From assembly GCA_026986655.1 (NCBI GenBank), contig JALSOD010000118.1:1-8954 (forward strand): a DNA stretch of 8,954 nucleotides, read 5' to 3'. The stretch is from Caldifarciminota bacterium (GTDB lineage: Bacteria; Hydrothermota; Hydrothermia; B15-G9; WFZT01). Position numbers and translations under genes: made by a program. The stretch's first letter is position 1. Every line of letters starts with the position of its first letter. Under the pieces are notes generated by a model that had not been told where the DNA came from, did no database searches, and saw only the letters and a list, made by a program, of their open reading frames with translations. Below are positions 1-6,607 of the stretch, in pieces.

Positions 1-981
1 GGCGGAGAACAGGAGTTTGGGGGTAACTTCATAAGAAATGCCAAGGTTCACATTGAAGGGGAGTGTAATCTTTGCTTTTGTTGTTCCATAACCATTGGCG
101 ACAGCGCCAAGAAATAGAAATGAGAGACTGTCGGCAGCCGAGGCTATGGCATCGTTGTAAGGGAAATAAAGGTACAGGTGGGCGTCACCTTCGAGAGTTG
201 CCCTCGTATAAAATCTGCCAGAAAGTCCGATGTGCAATTTGTAAGTTGGTTGATAAATGATACCAGCTGAGCCGGAAAATGCCCAACCCTTTATCTCAAT
301 TTTCGAGTCTATCGGGAAAAGTCTGTACTGTATAGGTAGACTCAATGCATGGGTGTCAATTGTAGCTGGGTCAAAGAAAGTGACTTTTCTAATCTTAAAT
401 CTTTCAAATGTCGGACCTATGGCAACACCCAGGCTGAATTTCTCAAATTTTCTCGAAAAACCTATAAGCAAGGATGCAGTTTTTACCTCACTTTCCCAAT
501 TGTGCTCAGGAAATTTTGGCGGATAGAATGTTGCTGTATCTGATGGGTTGTAATATCCGATTGGGATATGATAAAGGGACCAGCTTGTGCCAAGGCCAAA
601 CGGTGAAAACACTGCCAATCCTATCTTCGTGTTCTTCAGATATTTAAATTCCCTTACAAATCCACCGGAGGGAATTGTAAATGTCTCGGATTTTGCATTT
701 ACCTGGGTTACAGGTGAATATGGGCCATCGTATCCAATTATTCCTGTATTTGGCTTGACGTAACTCGCAGGAATTACGATTGCATTATGGAATCCAAGAA
801 TGTCGGACTGAATGAAGCTCATTCCTGCGGGATTCCAGTAGAGAGCGGACCAATCGTTGGCAACTGCTGTAAAGGCACCACCCATTGATAGTCCGTTTGA
901 ACCAACACCTGAGAGGGCAAACCCTCCACCATACACAAAGCCTATCAGGAGAATTGATGAGAACAAAAATGTCTTTCGCAT
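1..981 (-). CDS. FadL/OMPP1-family outer-membrane transport protein (3' end beyond window)
   Basis: The frame is open from an ATG at 979-981 to the left edge, giving 327 residues with no stop. Residues 1-18 form a signal peptide (MRKTFLFSSILLIGFVYG). The mature start reads SGVGSNGLSMGGAFTAVAND, then WSALYWNPAGM (about 44-54). This glycine/alanine-rich plug followed by an NPAG motif is the N-terminal signature of the OMPP1/FadL/TodX family. The rest alternates aromatic and polar residues as expected of a beta-barrel. Family members are outer-membrane channels for fatty acids or other hydrophobic molecules; the substrate here cannot be told. Usual lengths are about 400-450 residues, so roughly the last quarter is missing. 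It is third in the operon, 18 bp after the stalk-like gene. A strong AAGGAGG site (989-995) lies 7 nt before the ATG, inside a small palindrome. Family assignment is good; transport specificity is unknown. Confidence 0.85.
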   Translation of the reverse strand, partial: MRKTFLFSSILLIGFVYGGGFALSGVGSNGLSMGGAFTAVANDWSALYWNPAGMSFIQSDILGFHNAIVIPASYVKPNTGIIGYDGPYSPVTQVNAKSETFTIPSGGFVREFKYLKNTKIGLAVFSPFGLGTSWSLYHIPIGYYNPSDTATFYPPKFPEHNWESEVKTASLLIGFSRKFEKFSLGVAIGPTFERFKIRKVTFFDPATIDTHALSLPIQYRLFPIDSKIEIKGWAFSGSAGIIYQPTYKLHIGLSGRFYTRATLEGDAHLYLYFPYNDAIASAADSLSFLFLGAVANGYGTTKAKITLPFNVNLGISYEVTPKLLFSA

Positions 982-995
982 GGAGGTTCCTCCTT
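982..995 (-). promoter_or_regulatory. Ribosome binding site of the fadL-like gene inside a 12-bp palindrome
   Basis: On the minus strand the sequence before the ATG is AAGGAGGAACCTCC. GGAGG (SD) and CCTCC are perfectly complementary with two bases between them. Realistically a 4-bp stem with a GAAC loop could form and cover the Shine-Dalgarno bases. The site fixes the start codon of the gene. A regulatory role for the hairpin is inference. Confidence 0.6.
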
Positions 996-999
996 AATT

Positions 1000-1344
1000 T
1001 TATTGATTTAAAACCAATTTTTTCAGAAATTCCACCCCTTTTTCTACGCTGGATGTGCCCCGGTTTTCGATTTCCTTTGCCTCTTTTTGGGCGTTTTCAA
1101 TTATTTTCACTACCTCTTTTTTAAGGCTGATAAGAGCCTCTTTCCTTTTAAGTCCAACCTCTTTTTCTATTTCAACTTTGCCCCTTTCGATCAATTTTTT
1201 AGCTTCATCACGGGCCCTCTGCTTGATTGCTTCAGCTTCTTTTCGGGCTTTCTCGATCATCTGCTCGGCTTCATCCTCAATTTTGTCAATACCTTCTAAA
1301 AGCAAACTCTTTTCTTCAACACTATGAACGTCATGGTCTGACAT
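1000..1344 (-). CDS. V/A-type ATPase peripheral-stalk (subunit G/H)-like coiled-coil protein
   Basis: This is a 114-residue, soluble, highly charged protein. Residues about 9-95 are one long heptad-rich helix full of Glu, Lys, Arg and Ala (for example EQMIEKARKEAEAIKQRARDEAKK), predicted to form a coiled coil. A short C-terminal amphipathic segment follows (SSVEKGVEFLKKLVL, about 98-112). Length, coiled coil and C-terminal segment resemble the G/H (EG-type) peripheral-stalk subunit of bacterial and archaeal V/A-ATPases. In that complex it pairs with subunit E and links the catalytic head to the membrane stator. No other ATPase gene lies in the window, which is unusual because the subunit is normally next to the large membrane subunit. 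Low-complexity coiled coils can mimic the family, so another structural role is possible. The start is fixed by AAGGAGG at 1354-1360, 9 nt upstream. It begins 2 bp after the resB stop, which implies translational coupling. Confidence 0.6.
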   Translation of the reverse strand: MSDHDVHSVEEKSLLLEGIDKIEDEAEQMIEKARKEAEAIKQRARDEAKKLIERGKVEIEKEVGLKRKEALISLKKEVVKIIENAQKEAKEIENRGTSSVEKGVEFLKKLVLNQ

Positions 1345-1346
1345 TT

Positions 1347-2693
1347 TTAACTACCTCCTTTTAAATGTTTTTCCATTTTTTCAATTTCATCTGGAAGATT
1401 AACGGCGATACCGGTAGTCTGACCGGTTATGTAAATTTTTCCATTCGAATCCTGGAAAAATGAGAATCTTGCTGTTGGATAAAATACTCTTAAGAATAGA
1501 CCAACAATGAAAATTATAGTACCGATAAATAGATACAAAATTCCATTGTCTCTCTTGTAATAAATACCGGTTGCCTGTCGGTAAGACAGCAGATTAAACG
1601 TTATTCCCTCGGCCTCAAGGGGTTTACCCTGCTCAAGGAGCCCGAGTTTTTTCTTTTTCTTCCCCTTGCCTTCTCGGTGGTAGACGTAACACTGTGGGTC
1701 AAGGACTCCGTTGACTTTTTCATTTTTGTACTGGTACCACTTCCCGACTTTTAGCATTCCAAGGTAAAATTTTCCCTTCTTGCCGGGAATATCAAACGGT
1801 GCCATGGTCTCAACTTCAAATGATGTATCAGTTTCCGGAGTTTTGATACCCAGCTTAACCTTCTGGACAAAATATTCCTGGTAAAAAGTCATCCCTTTGT
1901 ATCTTAGAGGGCTATTAACCTGAATGACTTTTTCCTTGATTTTTTGACCGTTTTTGTGGTAAAGCACAAGATGGGAGAAGTAATCCTTTACATAAAAATC
2001 TTTGTGATGCTTCCAGAAAACCATCCAGAATTTCTTTGATTCAAGGTATAAAGTATCAGCACCTTTAAATTTCACGAGACCAGTTTTGTAAATTTTCATG
2101 TTTTTAGATGCTGTTGGAATGGGTTTTTTCTGCCCATTGTAGAGGGCTACCTCACCATCAAATCTTGTGAGACTCGAGAGAACAAGACCAAAGAGCATTA
2201 CAACCATTCCGAAGTGGTAAATTATCGAAACAATTCTTGGATAGAACCCACGATTGGCAACATAGATTTTTACATCTCCTTCCTTTTCGCCTATTTTGTA
2301 TCCAATTTGTCTAAAGGCATTTATGACACTCTCTATTTTTATCCCTTCGTAAATCTTTTTTGCACTGATTTTTATTGCATTTGAAGTTCCACGCTTCAGT
2401 CTTCCCCACTCAAAAATTAATCCATCAAGCGTGCAGAGAAACAGGTTCAAGAAGAAAAGTAAAGAAGTTACCCGGAATCCGAGTGAATGAAAAACGTCAA
2501 ACAGGCCAAGTGCACTGAGAATTTTAAATTTAGACTCCCCAAATGCCTCCTTGAATTGTGCTGGCGTTGCATGGACAAGGTGATACTGCGGGAAAATAGT
2601 TCCAAGAAGCATAAAGAATATGAGAATGAAAAAAATAACAATTGTTGTTTTGGTTGAGACAAATATCCTGTAAAGCCCCTTTAAAAACTTCAT
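1347..2693 (-). CDS. resB: ResB/Ccs1-like cytochrome c biogenesis protein (System II)
   Basis: 448 residues. ResB/Ccs1 works with the haem handler ResC/CcsA to deliver and attach haem to apocytochrome c on the outer face of the cytoplasmic membrane. The family topology is visible: TM1 (about 16-36, ending LGTIFPQ), TM2 (about 68-92), TM3 (about 154-175, with a His at 160 in IIYHFGM), a large periplasmic domain (about 176-380) and TM4 (about 383-404). Family motifs include NSPLRYKGMTFYQEYF (260-275) and the QATGIYYKRDNG segment (373-384) just before TM4. The length matches stand-alone ResB. It is first in a minus-strand operon, preceded by AAGGAG (2700-2705) 6 nt from the ATG and by a strong promoter. 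Its last codons carry the ribosome binding site of the next gene. ResC/CcsA is not in the window; it may lie elsewhere. The ResB assignment is firm at family level. Confidence 0.88.
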   Translation of the reverse strand: MKFLKGLYRIFVSTKTTIVIFFILIFFMLLGTIFPQYHLVHATPAQFKEAFGESKFKILSALGLFDVFHSLGFRVTSLLFFLNLFLCTLDGLIFEWGRLKRGTSNAIKISAKKIYEGIKIESVINAFRQIGYKIGEKEGDVKIYVANRGFYPRIVSIIYHFGMVVMLFGLVLSSLTRFDGEVALYNGQKKPIPTASKNMKIYKTGLVKFKGADTLYLESKKFWMVFWKHHKDFYVKDYFSHLVLYHKNGQKIKEKVIQVNSPLRYKGMTFYQEYFVQKVKLGIKTPETDTSFEVETMAPFDIPGKKGKFYLGMLKVGKWYQYKNEKVNGVLDPQCYVYHREGKGKKKKKLGLLEQGKPLEAEGITFNLLSYRQATGIYYKRDNGILYLFIGTIIFIVGLFLRVFYPTARFSFFQDSNGKIYITGQTTGIAVNLPDEIEKMEKHLKGGS

Positions 2694-2725
2694 ACAACTC
2701 TCCTTCTTTCTGGAAATTATGGCTA

Positions 2726-2755
2726 ATTATAAAAACCTTTGATTAGGTATGTCAA
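2726..2755 (-). promoter_or_regulatory. Strong sigma-70-type promoter of the resB operon
   Basis: On the minus strand a perfect -35 TTGACA (2750-2755) is followed after 18 bp by a perfect -10 TATAAT (2726-2731). Transcription should begin near 2718-2720, leaving a leader of about 25 nt that holds AAGGAG 6 nt before the resB ATG. No operator is evident. A full 6/6 match in both boxes suggests vigorous, probably constitutive expression. Confidence 0.8.
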
Positions 2756-2827
2756 ACAAGTGAGAAGAGAGTGTGCGAAAAATCATGATTAATTAAATTG
2801 CAGATAGCTAAAAGGATTTTGTCATCT

Positions 2828-2962
2828 CCCTTCAAAGGAGGGGGAATTTTGGATTTCACGCGGAAGACATTCCCTTTGGTCTCTTTTTTTGAGAAGTGGG
2901 ATTTTTCTTCTATGTCTCCCTATAGCAAGAGAGAGACCCAGGGTGATTTTTTCTTTGAAGGG
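2828..2962. repeat. Inverted-repeat-bounded intergenic element (possible MITE-like repeat or structured leader)
   Basis: CCCTTCAAAG (2828-2837) and CTTTGAAGGG (2953-2962) are a perfect 10-bp inverted repeat about 115 bp apart. Inside are further complementary pairs: GGAAGACAT (2862-2870) with ATGTCTCCC (2912-2920, 8 of 9) and GGTCTCT (2878-2884) with AGAGACC (2932-2938). These two inner pairs cross, so they cannot both form in a simple hairpin. A related direct repeat, GATTTTTCTT-like, occurs near 2900 and 2945. The tract is rich in purine or pyrimidine runs, as in dispersed palindromic intergenic repeats. There is no transposase, and no target-site duplication was recognised. Whether it recurs in the genome cannot be judged from this window. 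Confidence 0.45.
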
Positions 2963-3086
2963 GCAAACCCTTACATATCTTCATTTTGCAGTTATGATAA
3001 ACCGAAATTTTTAGTAATTGTATATTAGTTCGATTTTGTTTGTTTAAAATTATCAAAAAATCAAGGCTCTATAAAATGGAGGAGAT

Positions 3087-4466
3087 ATGAATGAATTTAA
3101 CCCATTTGTAAAATTGTTAGGTCCAGAGGTTCAGGAGGCTATAAAATCCAGAGACTGGAAAACACTCAAGGATTTTATTTCAAAGTGGGAACCTGCTGAC
3201 ATTGCGGATTTATTTAGAGAAATTGAACCTGAATTACGGCCCATACTTTTAAGACTATTACCAAAAGACCTTCAAATAGAGGTCTTTTCGGAGCTTGACC
3301 CTCAACTTCAGCAGGAAATTCTTGAAAACCTGACGAATGACCTTGTAAAAGACATTTTATCCGAATTAGACCCTGATGACAGAACCGCACTATTTGAAGA
3401 ATTACCTCCAAAGTTGATGAGGAGATTATTGAACCTCCTTTCTCCTGAGGATCGGAAGGAAACCCTTATGCTTCTCGGTTTCCCTGAAAATAGTGTCGGG
3501 AGATTGATGACCCCTGATTACGTTGCAGTAAAGGCTCAATGGACTGTTAAACAGGCAATTAACCACATCAGGGAATGGGGAGAGGATGCAGAGACGATCG
3601 ATGTGATCTACGTAATAGATGATGATTGGAAGCTTTTAGATGACCTTCCTATCAGAAAATTGATATTAGCCGATGAAAATAATCGTATAGAATCTCTTAT
3701 GGACTATAAAGTAGTATCAATAGATGCCAATGCTGATCAGGAGGAGGCGATAAAATTAATTCAGAGGTACAATTTGATCGCTTTACCTGTCACAGATTCA
3801 GAGGGACATTTGCTCGGTATTGTGACAGTTGACGACATACTTGATGCCATACAGGAGGAACAAACTGAAGATTTCACAAAATTTTCTGCAATTGATGCAA
3901 ATGAAGTAGGCCTTGATTTTATCACGAACATTAAAGAAGTTCCTCTTGGAAAAATTATAAAAAGTCGTGTAACATGGCTTCTTGCCCTCCTTGTCATGGA
4001 CCTCGTAACCGGTGGAATAATTCAGAGTTTCGAAAGCATAATCGCAAGATATGTAGTTCTTGTTACATTTTTACCAGTACTTGTTGATACTGCGGGAAAT
4101 GCGGGATCTCAGTCGGCAACACTTGTAATAAGAGCACTTGCGCTTGGTACTGTGAAATTGCGAGATTGGGGATATTTGTTGCTAAAAGAGCTTGTAGTTG
4201 CAGGTGGACTTGGGCTTATCATGGGGTTTGGGATTTCATTTATGGGTATAATTCGCGGTAAATCCCTTGTAATTGCAGAAGTTGTTGTGATCTCAATGAT
4301 TATAAATGTGATTGTTGGGAGTCTTATCGGTGTGGTTTTGCCGTTTCTGTTCACAAAATTCAAAAAGGACCCGGCCACCGCAAGTACTCCTCTGATTACA
4401 ACACTTGCTGATATTATTGGGACAGCAATATATCTGAGCATCGCTTTCATGGTACTTGGGGGATAA
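3087..4466 (+). CDS. mgtE: MgtE-family magnesium channel/transporter
   Basis: 459 residues, full family length. MgtE is a homodimeric, Mg2+-gated cytoplasmic-membrane channel for Mg2+ uptake. Domain order is complete. The acidic helical N domain covers about 5-130. A CBS pair covers about 139-260: CBS1 starts NSVGRLMTPDYVAV and CBS2 includes LPVTDSEGHLLGIVTVDDIL. A connecting helix runs about 261-290. The membrane domain (about 292-459) should hold five helices. The pore signatures are GNAGSQSATLVIRALALG (337-354) and DPATASTPLITTLADIIG (428-445). Asp442 sits where the conserved pore aspartate of characterised MgtE proteins lies. The many acidic residues in the N and CBS domains fit Mg2+ sensing that closes the channel when cytoplasmic Mg2+ is high. 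The start is set by GGAGGAG (3078-3084) just upstream. It stands alone, divergent from resB and convergent with the HD-GYP gene. Confidence 0.95.
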   Translation: MNEFNPFVKLLGPEVQEAIKSRDWKTLKDFISKWEPADIADLFREIEPELRPILLRLLPKDLQIEVFSELDPQLQQEILENLTNDLVKDILSELDPDDRTALFEELPPKLMRRLLNLLSPEDRKETLMLLGFPENSVGRLMTPDYVAVKAQWTVKQAINHIREWGEDAETIDVIYVIDDDWKLLDDLPIRKLILADENNRIESLMDYKVVSIDANADQEEAIKLIQRYNLIALPVTDSEGHLLGIVTVDDILDAIQEEQTEDFTKFSAIDANEVGLDFITNIKEVPLGKIIKSRVTWLLALLVMDLVTGGIIQSFESIIARYVVLVTFLPVLVDTAGNAGSQSATLVIRALALGTVKLRDWGYLLLKELVVAGGLGLIMGFGISFMGIIRGKSLVIAEVVVISMIINVIVGSLIGVVLPFLFTKFKKDPATASTPLITTLADIIGTAIYLSIAFMVLGG

Positions 4467-4537
4467 ATTTCATCTGGAGCTCTCTTGTCTATGAGACCTT
4501 TTGCGAATTGTTGTAATTTAAATTTTTTAAAGATAAC

Positions 4538-4555
4538 GAGGTTTTGAAAAACTTC
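4538..4555. terminator. Weak hairpin in the convergent spacer, possible terminator
   Basis: GAGGTTT-TGAA-AAACTTC can fold into a 7-bp stem with one G-T pair and a four-base loop. It lies between the convergent ends of mgtE (4466) and the HD-GYP gene (4571). On the minus strand it is followed by a loose T-containing tract (GTTATCTTTAAAAAATTT), so it could end HD-GYP transcription. On the plus strand it is followed by a C/G-rich run (CACCCCCGGGG), not a T run. The stem is weak and the call is tentative. Confidence 0.3.
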
Positions 4556-4570
4556 CACCCCCGGGGAATT

Positions 4571-6607
4571 TTACTGAATGTCAATCTTACAAAAATCCTT
4601 GTCAATTTTATAGGGTATCTGTTTTATTTCATGAAACTTTGCAATTACGATTTCGATAAGCTCCGGATCAAATTTCCAGCTATTCTCTGGACCAGAAATC
4701 ATTGCTCTTAATTCCTCAATTACCTCTTCATCTCCTTTGGCCTGTTTATAAGGTCTGTCACGCATCATGGCATCAAGAATATCTGAAATTGCAAGTATTT
4801 GCATTTTAATGGTAAATTCTGCTCCCTTCAGTCCATAAGGGTATCCTGATCCATCAAGCCTCTCATGATGATGAACGGCAACGTCAAGGACATCTTTGTA
4901 AAAATCAACATACTCTGCAAGCGGTTTAATTATCATTTCTGTAAACTTAGGATGTAACCTCATGATATCCATTTCAGCTTCATTATAACGGCCCAATTTG
5001 TTTAAAATTTCATCTGGAATCCCCATTTTTCCGATATCGTGAAGGTATCCGGCCATTTTTATTACGTCAATATCATATTCTCTTAGATCAAATTTTACAT
5101 TGTTGGTTTTCCTTAGTTCCTCCGCTATAAATTTGGCGATTTCGGCCACTGAAACAGAGTGGTCACAGGTATAATGATCCTTTGCTCCAAGTAATTTTAA
5201 AATTGATTTGAACGTGTTTGACTCAATAGACCTTCTTATCTGGTATTCATTACTGAAATTTGCTGCAAAAGCAAGGACGTTTACCAGGATAGTGTAGAAA
5301 ACAGACTCTTTTTCATCGATGTAGTCATTAAATTCCAAGTGAATCCGGTACCTATCTCCTCCAATCTGAATTTCCTCACATAGCTTGTTCATACTTTTCT
5401 TGCACTTTCCGGGACATTTCTCTATCTGTTCCTCGCCTCCGTTCCAGGAGAAAATGAGTTCATCCCCTTTACAAACATGTACAGAAATGTCCTTTTCTCC
5501 AATCAGAATTTTCAGGCCGGTAATGATCAATTCTTCTCCGGTTACAATCTGTATATTGTTCTTTAATCTGTCAATCATAAATTCCAGGAAGTCACTCTGC
5601 TTGAGTAATTTGTTCATTTCTTCCTGTTGTTCGGACCCTATCCTGACAAATAGGAATACTGTTATAGTAAAAGCTGCAAATCCCAGTAGCCCAAATATCA
5701 GAGTATAGTAGAGAATATATTTCTTAACTGTTTTGTAACGTGTAATCCAAGGGATCTCAAATTCAGGATTTTTTACAAATTGGAGTTCAAGAACTGCATT
5801 GTCCCATCTGACGTAATGGTCAAGAATTGTTCGCCTTGCCCTTCTCTCTCTTTTATTAATTTCCTCTTTAAGCTTTTCATATTCTCTTAAGGGGACTAAA
5901 GATAGCTTATAGGTGTTGCCACTACCAGATGAATTTAAAGATACCTTCTGACCAATTATGCCTGGTACGTCTATAACAAATAAGATTCTACCAATGACTT
6001 TCTTATTAATTTTAACTGCCTGACAGATTACTCCCCAGATAGTGCTATCTACTTGCTCTGTCTTTGTATTGGGAAAGTAAACGTAAATAAAATTTTTTGA
6101 TAGTGATTTATTAATAACGAGATTTGAACGATCAGTAATTCCATATAAATATTTGTAACTTCCCCGCTTTGCAACGGGATAAAGAATTTCACATTTTCCT
6201 GTTTTATAGTTCACAAAGATGACTTCTTTGATTGAACCTTTGTACTTGGTTCGTATGATGTTAGATCTCCTGAGTATATACGATCTTAAGTTAATCGCAG
6301 ACCCAAGATTTGAAAACTGTTTTTTTATGTCATTATCGAGAGAATTTGTATAATTTATAAACCAGCTATTCGCCATTGAAATATCAGATTCTACCTTTTC
6401 TTCAAATTGAGTCCTAAAAAATGTCTTCGTCTTCTTCAAAGTTCTGTGGTAATTTACAATTATTAAAACTAACCCTAAAATACCAACGGCGGGTATTGAA
6501 GATAGTAAAATTATCCTATTTTTTCTCGATCGACTTAAATGAAATCTTGCAAAATCTATAAATTTTTTAATACTACCCTTAATCTTATTTTTGAATAAGT
6601 TTAGCAT
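4571..6607 (-). CDS. Membrane-bound sensor HD-GYP protein (predicted cyclic-di-GMP phosphodiesterase)
   Basis: 678 residues. Layout: a basic cytoplasmic tail, TM1 (about 32-53), an extracytoplasmic sensor region of about 245 residues (54-297), TM2 (about 298-322), a cytoplasmic linker or GAF-like region (about 325-460) and a C-terminal HD-GYP domain (about 465-660). The catalytic set looks intact: His483, the HD pair His523/Asp524 within LHDIGKMGIPDEIL, His552, His579-581 with HHERLDGSGYPYGLKG (580-595), and Asp609 followed by AMMRDRPY. HD-GYP enzymes hydrolyse cyclic-di-GMP (some act on related dinucleotides) at a di- or tri-metal centre, so active hydrolysis is expected. The linker contains Cys379, Cys398, Cys402 and Cys410, the last three in CPGKCKKSMNKLC. 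The gene overlaps the upstream binding-protein gene by 23 bp, so the two products are made together. GGAG lies 9 nt before the ATG. The fold of the extracytoplasmic sensor was not recognised. Confidence 0.9.
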   Translation of the reverse strand: MLNLFKNKIKGSIKKFIDFARFHLSRSRKNRIILLSSIPAVGILGLVLIIVNYHRTLKKTKTFFRTQFEEKVESDISMANSWFINYTNSLDNDIKKQFSNLGSAINLRSYILRRSNIIRTKYKGSIKEVIFVNYKTGKCEILYPVAKRGSYKYLYGITDRSNLVINKSLSKNFIYVYFPNTKTEQVDSTIWGVICQAVKINKKVIGRILFVIDVPGIIGQKVSLNSSGSGNTYKLSLVPLREYEKLKEEINKRERRARRTILDHYVRWDNAVLELQFVKNPEFEIPWITRYKTVKKYILYYTLIFGLLGFAAFTITVFLFVRIGSEQQEEMNKLLKQSDFLEFMIDRLKNNIQIVTGEELIITGLKILIGEKDISVHVCKGDELIFSWNGGEEQIEKCPGKCKKSMNKLCEEIQIGGDRYRIHLEFNDYIDEKESVFYTILVNVLAFAANFSNEYQIRRSIESNTFKSILKLLGAKDHYTCDHSVSVAEIAKFIAEELRKTNNVKFDLREYDIDVIKMAGYLHDIGKMGIPDEILNKLGRYNEAEMDIMRLHPKFTEMIIKPLAEYVDFYKDVLDVAVHHHERLDGSGYPYGLKGAEFTIKMQILAISDILDAMMRDRPYKQAKGDEEVIEELRAMISGPENSWKFDPELIEIVIAKFHEIKQIPYKIDKDFCKIDIQ

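Larger units (their letters stand above)
2694..3086. other. Divergent intergenic region between resB and mgtE
   Basis: This 393-bp stretch has no convincing gene. Its left end holds the resB promoter and leader. The middle (2828-2962) is an inverted-repeat element. The right end is AT-rich and leads into the mgtE ribosome binding site (GGAGGAG, 3078-3084). A TATATT at 3021-3026 could be an mgtE -10 box, but no good -35 is seen at the right distance. I did not recognise an M-box magnesium riboswitch. Confidence 0.6.

Noticed and set aside
72..543. Plus-strand open frames over the left end
   Set aside because: They lie antisense to the fadL-like gene, which has a signal peptide, family motif and strong ribosome binding site.
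885..1327. Plus-strand open frames over the stalk-like gene
   Set aside because: They are Ser/Phe-rich mirror images of a Glu/Lys-rich coiled coil, as expected for antisense shadows.
2798..3028. Open frame of 76 codons between resB and mgtE
   Set aside because: It has no ribosome binding site, spans the inverted-repeat element, and its product is low-quality sequence typical of translated intergenic repeats.
3070..3075. TATAAA as the mgtE -10 box
   Set aside because: It lies 2 nt from the ribosome binding site; the start of the RNA would then fall within or past that site.
2756..3086. M-box (ykoK) magnesium riboswitch upstream of mgtE
   Set aside because: I looked because mgtE genes are often controlled this way, but none of the conserved M-box core was recognisable. 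A covariance-model search would settle it.
4476..4504. Terminator directly after mgtE on the plus strand
   Set aside because: The TCTC/GAGA stem is only 4 bp, although it is followed by CCTTTT. It is too weak to call.
4109..4558. Minus-strand 149-codon frame over the end of mgtE
   Set aside because: It is antisense to the MgtE pore domain and has no recognisable features or ribosome binding site.
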